A stretch of 64,000 nucleotides of DNA from Sphingomicrobium flavum (GTDB lineage Bacteria; Pseudomonadota; Alphaproteobacteria; Sphingomonadales; Sphingomonadaceae): contig NZ_CP102630.1 of NCBI RefSeq assembly GCF_024721605.1, forward strand, positions 1,240,001-1,304,000, read 5' to 3'. Each line of letters opens with the position of its first letter. Position 1 is the first letter of the stretch. The notes beneath the pieces were generated by a model. It was not told where the DNA came from, made no database searches, and saw nothing but the letters and a program-made list of their open reading frames with translations. Made by a program: the position numbers and the translations under genes. This document shows, piece after piece, positions 1 through 6,595 of this stretch.

Positions 1-495
1 GTCGGGGAAGGTGCGGATGGTGGTGTTATAGCCCTGCACCGCCTCATTATAGTCGCGGCGCGCCACCAGGATCGAGTTTTCGGTCCCTTCAAGCTGCACC
101 ATCAGGTCGGCATAGCGGCCCTGGCTCTGCAGCTGCGGGTAGTTTTCGTTGACGAAGGTGCCGAGCAGGCTGCGCGCACCCGACATCTGCGCCTGCGCCT
201 CGCTATAGGCACGCACCGCTTCGGGATCGTCCAGCTGGTCGGGCGACAGCTGTACGCTGGTTGCCCGTGCCCGCGCTTCGGTGATGCTGGTCAGCGTCTC
301 GTCTTCCTGGTCAGCGGCCGCCTTCACGGTCTCGACCAGATTATCGATGAGGTCATTGCGGCGCTGATATTCGGCCTGCAAATTGCCGAACGCCGCATTG
401 ACCTGCTCTTCGGCCGTGGGCACGCTGTTGAGGCCGCAACCGGCAAGGCTGAACGCCGCCACCGGCGCGATCAGGGCGAGACGAAATCGTGACAT
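1..495 (-). CDS. LemA family lipoprotein (C-terminus beyond window edge)
   Basis: This 165-codon fragment begins at an ATG whose complement is at 493-495 and runs off the left end of the window. The N-terminus is a lipoprotein signal ending in a lipobox LAGC, so the mature protein should be lipid-anchored in the envelope. After it come long amphipathic helices with the LemA-family pattern: an early segment with RRNDLIDNLVETVK, then AYSEAQAQMSG, then a tyrosine- and arginine-rich helix with VARRDYNEAVQGYN. LemA proteins are helical membrane-associated proteins of poorly defined role that are often encoded beside peptidases. A second, non-lipoprotein LemA homologue lies at 62986-63621 next to an M48 peptidase. 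The family call is firm; the function is not known. Confidence 0.85.
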   Translation of the reverse strand, partial: MSRFRLALIAPVAAFSLAGCGLNSVPTAEEQVNAAFGNLQAEYQRRNDLIDNLVETVKAAADQEDETLTSITEARARATSVQLSPDQLDDPEAVRAYSEAQAQMSGARSLLGTFVNENYPQLQSQGRYADLMVQLEGTENSILVARRDYNEAVQGYNTTIRTFPD

Positions 496-622
496 GGCAG
501 AACCCCTCTTCAAAAGCGTAACTGTATTACCCGTGTAAGTAGGGTTTTACCGCCCCCCTTTCAATGTCGGAAAAAAGACATATGGTGACCGGTTCCAAGG
601 GGGAACAGGATAGGGGGACTCC

Positions 623-1054
623 ATGCTCAAGGAATTCAAGGAATTCATCGCCAAGGGCAATGTCATTGATCTGGCCGTCGCGGTCATCATCGGCGGTGCC
701 TTCGCGCTCATCACGTCCAGCCTGACCGACGATGTCATCATGCCGATCGTCGGCGCGATTTTCGGCGGCGCCGATTTCAGCAACTATTTCACGCTGCTGG
801 GCGATCTGCCTGAAGGCTTTGCCGGCAATCCCAACAGCTACACCGACCTGAAGGAAGCGGGCGCCGCGGTGGTCGGCTGGGGTCAGTTCATCACGGTCGT
901 GATCAACTTCCTCATCCTGGCGTTCATCATCTTCATCATGGTCAAACAGGTGAACCGGGTGATCGCAAAGAAGGAAGATGAGCCCGCCGAAACCGGTCCG
1001 AGCGAGACCGACCTGCTCAAGGATATCCTTGCCGAACTGAAGAAGAATAACTGA
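623..1054 (+). CDS. mscL: large-conductance mechanosensitive channel MscL
   Basis: The 143-residue product matches MscL in length and plan: a short N-terminal amphipathic helix (MLKEFKEFIAKGNVIDLAVA), a first membrane helix rich in small residues (VAVIIGGAFALI), a periplasmic loop, a second membrane helix (VVINFLILAFIIFIMVKQVN) and a charged cytoplasmic C-terminal helix ending in LLKDILAELKKNN. MscL opens under extreme membrane tension to release solutes during hypo-osmotic shock. The start ATG follows the purine-rich stretch GGATAGGGGGAC. The gene is monocistronic, ending in a strong hairpin at 1074-1108. A second mechanosensitive channel, of MscS type, lies at 21496-22884. Confidence 0.97.
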   Translation: MLKEFKEFIAKGNVIDLAVAVIIGGAFALITSSLTDDVIMPIVGAIFGGADFSNYFTLLGDLPEGFAGNPNSYTDLKEAGAAVVGWGQFITVVINFLILAFIIFIMVKQVNRVIAKKEDEPAETGPSETDLLKDILAELKKNN

Positions 1055-1073
1055 TCGTCTGATCTGGCAGGAA

Positions 1074-1108
1074 AAGGCGCGGGAGGCAGCTCCCGCGCCT
1101 TCTTTCTT
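1074..1108. terminator. bidirectional intrinsic terminator between mscL and the amidohydrolase gene
   Basis: The arms AAGGCGCGGGAG and CTCCCGCGCCTT flank a GCAG loop and are followed on the plus strand by TCTTTCTT. The two genes converge here, so the hairpin can serve both. Confidence 0.85.
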
Positions 1109-1110
1109 GC

Positions 1111-3135
1111 CTATTTCGGCATGCCCGAAAAGCCTGCTGCTTCGCGCAGCGCATCGCCGTCCATGACATAGCCGTCGCTGATGACCGTCACGACGCGGCG
1201 CAGCGCGCCCAGATCCTGGCTCACATCGCCATCGACCAGAATCATGTCGGCTTCCTTGCCGACCGCGATCGAACCGGTACGATTGTCGATCCCCACCAGC
1301 CGCGCCGGGTTGATCGTCGCGGTCTGCAGCGCGGCCTCCTTGCTCATCCCCGCAATCTCGTAAATCTCGATCTCGCGCACCAGCTCGAGGCCATAGCCGT
1401 CTGTGCCAGCGACAATGGGAATGTCATTTTCATGCAGCTTGGCGATCAGGTCGAGCATCTTCTGGTAGCTCTTCTGCATGTCCTCGCGCGTCACATTTCC
1501 GAACAGCGGATAACCACCCTGGTTGAGGCTGCGCTCAAAGACCGCTGGCATCGTGCCCGAATAGGGCTGGTAAGCGGGCGCCAGCTGCGCATCGGTATAG
1601 GTGAAGCTGCCTTCGAAGATCATGATCGTGGGATCGACCCAGGTGCCGCGCTCCTTCAACAGGTCGATGAAGCTTGTCATCACTGGCCCATCCAGGTCGA
1701 CATCCTTGGCATATTGCGCGGGCCCTTCGAAGCGCGCCGCCGTATTGGAAATATCCACCACCGATTGCGGCATCGCTTCCATCATGATGAAGTTGAGATG
1801 AGTGACCTCGTCATAGCCCGCCTTGACTGCTTCGGATGGCCGCATCGTGGCGGGCACGTGGCCCAGCACGTTGAGCCCCAGTCTCTTGGCCTCGGCCGCT
1901 GCCGGCGCGATCCAATCGGGGTTCATCGAGGTATAGAATTTCACCCCCCACAGGCCATTTTCCGCAGCCTTGCGCACCGCTGCAATCGCTTCTGCCTCGC
2001 TCGATACCAGGTCAGCACCCTGCGCTGACAGCGGATGCTTCTGGTCGATGATCGGCGTGCCGAAAATCTCCGGCGCCACGATCTTTTCCTCGCGCTGTGC
2101 CTTGGCAAAGGTGACCAGCTCGGTCGTGCCATTACCCGGGCTGCGCAGGCTGGTCATCCCCGTCGCCACATTGGCGAGCAGGTCATAGCCATTGCTGTAA
2201 TGCTTGTGCGCATCCCACAGGCCGGGCGTCAGCGTCATGCCCGCCCCGTCGATCACGCGCACACCGTCCTTGGCCTCGATGCTCCCGGCCTCGGCGATGG
2301 CCACGATCTTGCCATCCTCGACCGCCACCGCGCGGCCATCGACGAAGATGCCGCGATCGGCATCGAACATCTTCACATTGTCGATGATGATTGGCGCGCG
2401 CGCCTCCGCGGTCAGGAAGCGCTTGGCAATCGCTTCGGTCTCCGCCGCGGCGGCGGCCTCCTGGACTTCCTTCAATTTGGCGAAATGCTCCTGATAGCCC
2501 TCGCGCATCAGGCCCATATAATCGATCGTCGCCAGATGCTTGCCATCCTGGTCCAGCCAGACCGGCGTCGGGATCGACTGCAGCCCGTCGATGAAGAAGA
2601 GCCGCGCATGCACATCGCCATCCTCATCCTCGATATGCACCGCCGGCCCCTCGCGCAGCGTGGCATTGCCGGTCGGCAGCAATTTGGTCTCCGGATGCTG
2701 CAGCATATATTCGGCGAACAGCCCGAAAATGCCCTGCGGCCCACCGCGCGTCAGATAATAGCCATCGCCGATGGAGGCCTCACCCCGGTCGGCACCGCTA
2801 TCCCAGCTCACGCCCTCGGCATGGGTACTGAGAATTTCTGCAGCGTCTCCATTCGGCGTCACCCCACGAATCTCGATATCGCACGGTACCCCGTCATCGC
2901 ACAGGCTGACCTTGGCATCGGTTTCCGTGATCCAGCCGCGCAGGCTCTGCGATTTTCGAAAGGCGACCTCGCCATTCTCGGTGGTCCACATCCACTCGCC
3001 GCCATGCTCGTTTGTCTCGGAGACGATGATGTAGCGCGTCGCATCGGCCGGCGGCTGCATCAGGTCTTCCTTGGGCACGGGTGATGCGGATAGGGCGGAC
3101 GAGGCCAACAGGCCGGAAATGAAGCTGATCATCAT
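1111..3135 (-). CDS. exported metal-dependent amidohydrolase
   Basis: The product is about 674 residues and is predicted to be periplasmic. I chose the ATG at 3135 because it follows AGGGGAACC at good spacing and begins a clean signal peptide (MMISFISGLLASSALSA); a longer reading from 3192 would place this signal internally. The first ~260 residues have no family I recognise. From about residue 265 the protein is an amidohydrolase: a small beta domain precedes the metal motif in GLWDAHKHYSNG, then GHVPA carries a further metal-binding histidine, and GTDGYG near the end carries the late aspartate. Such enzymes hydrolyse C-N bonds (imidazolonepropionase, dipeptidase and cyclic-amide hydrolase relatives). 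Substrate is unknown. The promoter is the minus-strand half of the divergent palindrome at 3220-3285. Confidence 0.85.
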   Translation of the reverse strand: MMISFISGLLASSALSASPVPKEDLMQPPADATRYIIVSETNEHGGEWMWTTENGEVAFRKSQSLRGWITETDAKVSLCDDGVPCDIEIRGVTPNGDAAEILSTHAEGVSWDSGADRGEASIGDGYYLTRGGPQGIFGLFAEYMLQHPETKLLPTGNATLREGPAVHIEDEDGDVHARLFFIDGLQSIPTPVWLDQDGKHLATIDYMGLMREGYQEHFAKLKEVQEAAAAAETEAIAKRFLTAEARAPIIIDNVKMFDADRGIFVDGRAVAVEDGKIVAIAEAGSIEAKDGVRVIDGAGMTLTPGLWDAHKHYSNGYDLLANVATGMTSLRSPGNGTTELVTFAKAQREEKIVAPEIFGTPIIDQKHPLSAQGADLVSSEAEAIAAVRKAAENGLWGVKFYTSMNPDWIAPAAAEAKRLGLNVLGHVPATMRPSEAVKAGYDEVTHLNFIMMEAMPQSVVDISNTAARFEGPAQYAKDVDLDGPVMTSFIDLLKERGTWVDPTIMIFEGSFTYTDAQLAPAYQPYSGTMPAVFERSLNQGGYPLFGNVTREDMQKSYQKMLDLIAKLHENDIPIVAGTDGYGLELVREIEIYEIAGMSKEAALQTATINPARLVGIDNRTGSIAVGKEADMILVDGDVSQDLGALRRVVTVISDGYVMDGDALREAAGFSGMPK

Positions 3136-3219
3136 GGTGGTTCCCCTGCTCGAAATCGCGCGGACGATGCGCCTGTTTGTGCACGCCGACAAGCAGGCTT
3201 GGCTTCAACCCTGCGAAAA

Positions 3220-3285
3220 ATTATAGTAAGTTAAAGCTCATCGGGTCAAAGTCAGCCTTTGACCTGCGTTAATTTTTTGTATAAC
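3220..3285. promoter_or_regulatory. divergent promoter region sharing one palindrome
   Basis: A perfect 8-bp inverted repeat GGTCAAAG-N5-CTTTGACC lies at 3244-3264. Its left arm read on the minus strand gives -35 TTGACC, with -10 TATAAT (complement of 3220-3225) after 18 bases, driving the amidohydrolase gene. Its right arm gives TTGACC on the plus strand, with TATAAC at 3280-3285 after a short 15-base spacer, facing the small gene at 3335. A second inverted repeat GCGTTA-N10-TAACGC is at 3266-3287. A regulator bound to the palindrome would cover both -35 elements. Confidence 0.55.
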
Positions 3286-3334
3286 GCAAACATGAATCGA
3301 TGTTCGGTACAGGGTTTTTGAAGAGGGGTTTTCG

Positions 3335-3589
3335 ATGTTGAAGAAGCTGATCACCGCGACTGCGGCAACCGCATTGATGGCGTCTGCCGCCACCGCATCG
3401 GTGCGTCCGATGGCCGCCGTACCGGTCACCACCACCACCGCGACGGCCGCGGTCCAGGTGCATGACGATGACGGCCACAACGAAATTTACTGGGTGATCG
3501 GCGTCGGTGCCGTCATCGGCATCGTCCTGTTCGTGCTCGCCTTCGACGGCGATGACGATGACGACGATATTCCGGTCAGCCTCGCCTAA
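3335..3589 (+). CDS. small exported or membrane protein with an Asp-rich tail
   Basis: This 84-residue protein has a typical signal sequence (MLKKLITATAATALMASAATA), a short middle part with a threonine run and HDDDGH, one strong hydrophobic helix (YWVIGVGAVIGIVLFVLAF) and an acidic tail with six consecutive aspartates. I do not recognise a family. The histidine/aspartate clusters could bind cations, but that is inference from composition. AAGAGGGG upstream of the ATG is a good ribosome binding site, and an intrinsic terminator follows directly, so it is a single-gene unit. It is divergent from the amidohydrolase gene and shares its promoter palindrome. Confidence 0.7.
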   Translation: MLKKLITATAATALMASAATASVRPMAAVPVTTTTATAAVQVHDDDGHNEIYWVIGVGAVIGIVLFVLAFDGDDDDDDIPVSLA

Positions 3590-3612
3590 GATAGTTTTCG
3601 GAAAAGTTCTTC

Positions 3613-3662
3613 GGCCTCGGCCCGTCGCTCTTTCACAGAGCGTCAGGCCGGGGCCTTTTTGT
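3613..3662 (+). terminator. intrinsic terminator after the small Asp-rich protein gene
   Basis: GGCCTCGGCCCGTCGCTC and GAGCGTCAGGCCGGGGCC form a long imperfect stem followed by TTTTTG. On the minus strand the same stem may end read-through from ssrA. Confidence 0.8.
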
Positions 3663-3689
3663 TGCACGCCGTCCGATAGGAATGAAGGT

Positions 3690-3755
3690 GGAGGGTTTCT
3701 GTTGCCCGGCACCCTCCGGGCCGCTGGAATCCCCTTCTGTTGCCCGGTGGGGTCC
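3690..3755 (-). other. two tandem stem-loops with nearly identical 14-nt loops, 3' of ssrA
   Basis: Read on the plus strand, stem GGAGGGT/ACCCTCC (3690-3717) and stem GGA-CCCC/GGGG-TCC (3726-3755) enclose TTCTGTTGCCCGGC and TTCTGTTGCCCGGT, identical at 13 of 14 positions. The stem sequences differ while the loops are kept. The pair lies immediately downstream of the tmRNA coding piece on the tmRNA strand, where the loops read as CCGGGCAACAGAA. It may be part of the tmRNA precursor, a processing signal or a separate RNA. Confidence 0.6.
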
Positions 3756-3757
3756 GA

Positions 3758-4036
3758 CCGCGCTTATTTCATTGTAACCTTAGGCGTTAGCCTTGGGGTT
3801 ACGCAGCAATAGCGAGCGCCTCGTTATCGTTGGCACTTGTGAAAATGAGCCGTCGCGGTGGTCTCATACCGATCGGCAACCGGGCCTTTACTACACTCGT
3901 CGATCCTGTTTCGCCCCCATCAGCAATCCCCGCAACGTCCGGGGGCTGGTGGTGGAGGCGCCGGGGTACTGCCCCCCGGGTCCGAAATGCTTATTTCACC
4001 CGATACTCTACCGACATAGCCGGAAAACCGGCCCCC
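3758..4036 (-). ncRNA. ssrA: permuted two-piece transfer-messenger RNA (tmRNA)
   Basis: On the minus strand the acceptor piece comes first and ends CGCCTCC-ACCA at 3960-3950. An intervening spacer (3949-3919) follows, then the coding piece starts with GGGGGCG at 3918, which pairs along its length with CGCCTCC to form the seven-base-pair acceptor stem (one G-U). The coding piece carries the D-arm-like GGATCGAC and, at 3834-3799, the tag reading frame A-N-D-N-E-A-L-A-I-A-A-stop, an ssrA-type degradation tag ending in AA. A hairpin (GTAACC/GGTTAC, 3774-3802) follows the stop codon. tmRNA with SmpB rescues stalled ribosomes and tags the nascent protein for proteolysis. This permuted two-piece form is typical of Alphaproteobacteria. 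The 3' end is approximate; no smpB gene is in the window. Confidence 0.95.
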
Positions 4037-4038
4037 AT

Positions 4039-4067
4039 TAGATAGGGGCTGGCAGCCTTGCACGCAA
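4039..4067 (-). promoter_or_regulatory. ssrA promoter
   Basis: On the minus strand, TTGCGT (complement of 4062-4067) and TATCTA (complement of 4039-4044) are separated by 17 bases. This places the transcript start near 4036, at the GGGGGCC that opens the acceptor piece. Confidence 0.6.
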
Positions 4068-4082
4068 CCCGCCGCGTTTGAT

Positions 4083-4107
4083 GGAACCCGATGCCAATCG
4101 CTTCGTT
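4083..4107 (+). promoter_or_regulatory. EcfG-type general stress promoter
   Basis: GGAAC at 4083-4087 is followed after exactly 16 bases by CGTT at 4104-4107. GGAAC-N16/17-CGTT is the known consensus for the alphaproteobacterial general stress sigma factor EcfG. It sits about 50 bases before the first of two small lipoprotein genes. A second such site is at 10661-10686. Confidence 0.65.
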
Positions 4108-4157
4108 GGGTCTGTTCACGCCGGGCGACCTACGTCCGGAATTTGGAAGGAACGGGG

Positions 4158-4376
4158 ATGCTGCTGCCGCCAGGCAAACAGATCACAAAATCCTTGGCCA
4201 TGGTCCTGGTTGCAGCTTCTGCGCCATTGACACTGGTTGCCTGCGCCGAAGAACCGCAGGACCAGATTATTGAGATTGAGGATGGCTATGACGAGAATGC
4301 TGCCAACCTCGAACAGGTTTCGCTCGAAGCTGCCGAAGAGCAGCAAGAAGCGGCGCCTGATAATATGGAACAATGA
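4158..4376 (+). CDS. small acidic lipoprotein, first of a pair
   Basis: The 72-residue product has a lipoprotein signal peptide ending in LTLVAC, so the mature protein should start at a lipid-modified cysteine. The remaining ~45 residues are strongly acidic and rich in Glu, Gln and Ala, with no recognisable domain and probably helical. I chose the ATG at 4158 because GGAAGG stands seven bases upstream; an upstream TTG would lack one. Eleven bases separate its stop codon from the next lipoprotein gene, so the two form an operon, preceded by an EcfG-type promoter. A stress-related envelope role is inferred from the promoter only. Confidence 0.7.
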   Translation: MLLPPGKQITKSLAMVLVAASAPLTLVACAEEPQDQIIEIEDGYDENAANLEQVSLEAAEEQQEAAPDNMEQ

Positions 4377-4386
4377 GGGAATTTTC

Positions 4387-4668
4387 ATGAAGAAGATCAC
4401 GATCGCAATCGCTACCGCCACCTCGCTCGCTCTGGCCGCCTGTGGCGGTTCGGGTGATGACGCCCTGGGCGATGAATATGAAGACAATGGCGAAGCTCAG
4501 GCTGACGCCCTTGAAGACATGGCCGACAACGCCACCGGCGCAGAAGCCGAGCGTCTTGAAGACATGGCCGACGCTGCTGAAGAGCGTGGCGAAGCCATGG
4601 AAGAAGCTATCGATGAATCCGACGTCAACGCCGATGGCGGTGAAACGGTCGACATCGAAGGCATGTAA
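4387..4668 (+). CDS. small acidic lipoprotein, second of a pair
   Basis: This 93-residue protein has a signal peptide ending in the lipobox LAAC followed by a Gly/Ser linker, then a very acidic helical region with the near-repeat ALEDMADNATGAEAE / RLEDMADAAEERGEA. The repeat suggests an amphipathic helix or coiled coil, comparable in style to small abundant outer-membrane lipoproteins, but I cannot assign a family. GAGGG precedes the ATG by seven bases and overlaps the end of the upstream lipoprotein gene region, which supports co-transcription. A terminator follows at 4692-4724. Another lipoprotein of similar acidic style is at 51216-51461. Confidence 0.75.
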   Translation: MKKITIAIATATSLALAACGGSGDDALGDEYEDNGEAQADALEDMADNATGAEAERLEDMADAAEERGEAMEEAIDESDVNADGGETVDIEGM

Positions 4669-4691
4669 GCTTCGATCCATCGAACTTGGGA

Positions 4692-4724
4692 AAGGTCGGG
4701 TCTTCGGATCCGGCCTTTTCTTTT
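4692..4724 (+). terminator. intrinsic terminator after the lipoprotein pair
   Basis: AAGGTCGG and CCGGCCTT form the stem around a TCTTCGGAT-type loop, followed by TTCTTTTG. Confidence 0.7.
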
Positions 4725-4751
4725 GCCCACGCTTTGCCGATAGCTAGGTTG

Positions 4752-5399
4752 ATGAGCGAACTTCCCGTCCGACCCGCCGCCACGCTCATCCTGATGCGCG
4801 AAGGCGAAGGCGCACCGCAAATGCTGATGGTTCGCCGAACCCGCGCCATGGCCTTTGCTGCCGGTGCCTGGGTATGGCCCGGCGGCCGCGTCGACAAGGC
4901 CGACGAGCTAGCGGCCGCAGCCCAAGCACATGAAGACGCGGCATTTCGCATCGCCGCTATCCGCGAAACCCATGAAGAGGTCGGCATCGACCTTGGCGAT
5001 GACCTTGACCAGCTGACGCCCTTTGCCCGCTGGCTCCCCAATTTCAATGTCGAGCGCCGCTTCGACACGCTCTTCTACCTCGCCCGCGCCCCCGAAGGCG
5101 CCGCGATCGCAAAGCTGCAGCAAGGCGAGATCGCCGAAGCCTGCTGGACCAGCGCCTCCGCCATGCTGGAGCGGATCGAGGCAGGCGATGCCACTGCCAT
5201 CTTCCCCACCAAGCGCAACCTCGAACGCCTTGCCCAATATGCCAGCATCGCCGAAGCGCTGGACGATGCAGCGCGATACCCGATCGCACCGATCACCCCA
5301 TGGGTTGAACAGCGCGGCGGCGAGGATCATGTCGTGATCGCCGACGATATCGGCTATCCCGTAACCTCCGAGCCGCTGACGAGCGCCATTCGTGCCTGA
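4752..5399 (+). CDS. Nudix hydrolase
   Basis: The 215-residue product carries a Nudix signature split by an insertion: GGRVDKADE followed later by RETHEEVGID, with the REx2EExG core intact. Nudix enzymes hydrolyse nucleoside diphosphates linked to another moiety (NUDT19/CoA pyrophosphatase-type proteins have a similarly spaced, longer Nudix box). The N-terminal part PAATLILMREGEGAPQMLMVRRT and the aromatic WVWPGG just before the box fit that subgroup, but the exact substrate cannot be read from sequence. The ATG at 4752 starts after the terminator of the lipoprotein operon; the stop codon overlaps the GTG start of the extensin-like gene, so the two are translationally coupled. Confidence 0.88.
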   Translation: MSELPVRPAATLILMREGEGAPQMLMVRRTRAMAFAAGAWVWPGGRVDKADELAAAAQAHEDAAFRIAAIRETHEEVGIDLGDDLDQLTPFARWLPNFNVERRFDTLFYLARAPEGAAIAKLQQGEIAEACWTSASAMLERIEAGDATAIFPTKRNLERLAQYASIAEALDDAARYPIAPITPWVEQRGGEDHVVIADDIGYPVTSEPLTSAIRA

Positions 5400-6135
5400 G
5401 CGCAAGGGGCCGCGCTGGGGATGCATGATCACCCTAGCCCTGCTGGCGCTGGCCGCTTTCCTCGGCTGGGACCGGTTCAAGGCCTATGAGGCCGCCCATC
5501 CCGAGCAGTTTCCATGGACCGCGCTCGACCTCGCGGATCCCATAGGCCCCTTTACCGATGACAAATTGGCAAGCCTTGGCGACGAGCCGCAGCGCTGCGC
5601 CGCCCTGATCGCCTCTGCCGGGCTTGGCGATCGCCCCGCCGCGCCGCGCTCGTCCTCCACCCCGCAATGCGGTTTTGACGACGGCATCGAGCTCGGCGCC
5701 GCGCCGGGCGCGCGCATTCCCTATGGCGACATCACCACCGCCTGCCCTGTGGCCGCCGCGCTGGCCTTGTGGGAACGCGACGTCGTCCAACCTGCTGCTG
5801 AGCGCCATCTTTCCACCACCGTCACCCGCATCGACCAGCTGGGCAGCTTTTCCTGCAGACGCCTTTATGGCCGCGATGACGGGCCATGGAGCGAACACGC
5901 CACCGCCGATGCCATCGACATTTCGGGCTTCCGTCTGGCCGATGGCCGCCGGCTGAGCCTCATTGCCGACTGGCAGGGCGACGATGCCGAAGCGCGCTTC
6001 CTGAAAGAAGTGCGCGACGGTGCCTGCAGCCTGTTCCGCACCACGCTGTCACCCGATTACAATGCCGCCCATGCCGACCATTTCCACCTCGACATGGCGT
6101 CGGGGCGCCCGGCGGGCTGGTCGATCTGCCGCTAG
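5392..6135 (+). CDS. extensin-like C-terminal domain protein
   Basis: The 247-residue protein starts at GTG 5392, inside the last codons of the Nudix gene. Residues ~10-24 form a hydrophobic N-terminal segment (CMITLALLALAAFLGW), a signal anchor or uncleaved signal. The C-terminal ~170 residues match the bacterial extensin-like domain (Extensin_2): paired cysteines, CPVAAALALWERDVV, then SEHATADAIDISGF and ADHFHLDM near the end. The conserved His/Asp set (H-A-x-x-D-A-x-D and H-x-D-H-F-H-x-D) resembles D-Ala-D-Ala metallopeptidases of the VanY/MepA type, suggesting periplasmic cell-wall action; this is inference. A hairpin terminator follows at 6162-6190. Confidence 0.82.
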   Translation: MPERKGPRWGCMITLALLALAAFLGWDRFKAYEAAHPEQFPWTALDLADPIGPFTDDKLASLGDEPQRCAALIASAGLGDRPAAPRSSSTPQCGFDDGIELGAAPGARIPYGDITTACPVAAALALWERDVVQPAAERHLSTTVTRIDQLGSFSCRRLYGRDDGPWSEHATADAIDISGFRLADGRRLSLIADWQGDDAEARFLKEVRDGACSLFRTTLSPDYNAAHADHFHLDMASGRPAGWSICR

Positions 6136-6161
6136 CGCTGGCGGCAAAAGCGCAAAAAGAA

Positions 6162-6190
6162 AGGGCCGCGGTTTCCCGCGACCCTCTTTT
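6162..6190. terminator. bidirectional terminator between extensin-like and SWIB genes
   Basis: AGGGCCGCGG and CCGCGACCCT pair with one mismatch and are followed by TCTTTTG; the flanking genes converge here. Confidence 0.7.
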
Positions 6191-6221
6191 GTCCCTCCCT
6201 CTTGGCGAAGGAGACGATCTC

Positions 6222-6482
6222 TTAGCTGAGATGCTTCGACAGATGCTTGTTCATTTCGAACATGGTGCACTTGTCGGTGCCGAAAATCGGACGCAGCTTG
6301 TCGTCAGCGATGATTTCGCGCTTGTTCTGCGGGTTCTGCAGATTGTTCGCCTTGATGTGCGCCCAGACCTTGGAAACCACTTCGCTACGCGGAAGCGGGT
6401 TGGGTCCCGTAATTGCGGCGAGTTCCGCCGAAGGCGTCACCGGACGCGCAAGACCACCACCAGCTTTTTTCTTATCAGCCAT
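6222..6482 (-). CDS. SWIB/MDM2 domain protein
   Basis: This 86-residue protein is almost entirely a SWIB domain: a short basic N-terminus (MADKKKAGGG) is followed by LAAITGPNPLPRSEVVSKVWAHI, then NNLQNPQNKREI, then DDKLRPIFG and a last helix MFEMNKHLSKHL. SWIB domains occur in eukaryotic chromatin remodelling proteins, in chlamydial topoisomerase tails and as stand-alone small proteins in many Alphaproteobacteria, where their role is unknown; DNA or nucleoid association is the usual guess. GGAGGG lies upstream of the chosen ATG at 6482. The gene is alone on its strand between convergent and co-oriented neighbours. Confidence 0.9.
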   Translation of the reverse strand: MADKKKAGGGLARPVTPSAELAAITGPNPLPRSEVVSKVWAHIKANNLQNPQNKREIIADDKLRPIFGTDKCTMFEMNKHLSKHLS

Positions 6483-6595
6483 TTTATCTTGGCCCTCCCT
6501 GTTAAGTTCGAGAGGAAATAGAGCACCCCCTCCATGAGGGCGCAAGGGGGTATGAGAGAGGAAAATCGCTTTTTTTGCCCTCGACTCGGGCGAAA

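Noticed and set aside
3793-4045. Two short plus-strand frames between 3.8 and 4.05 kb
   Set aside because: They lie over the minus-strand tmRNA, whose tag frame and acceptor pairing explain the sequence.
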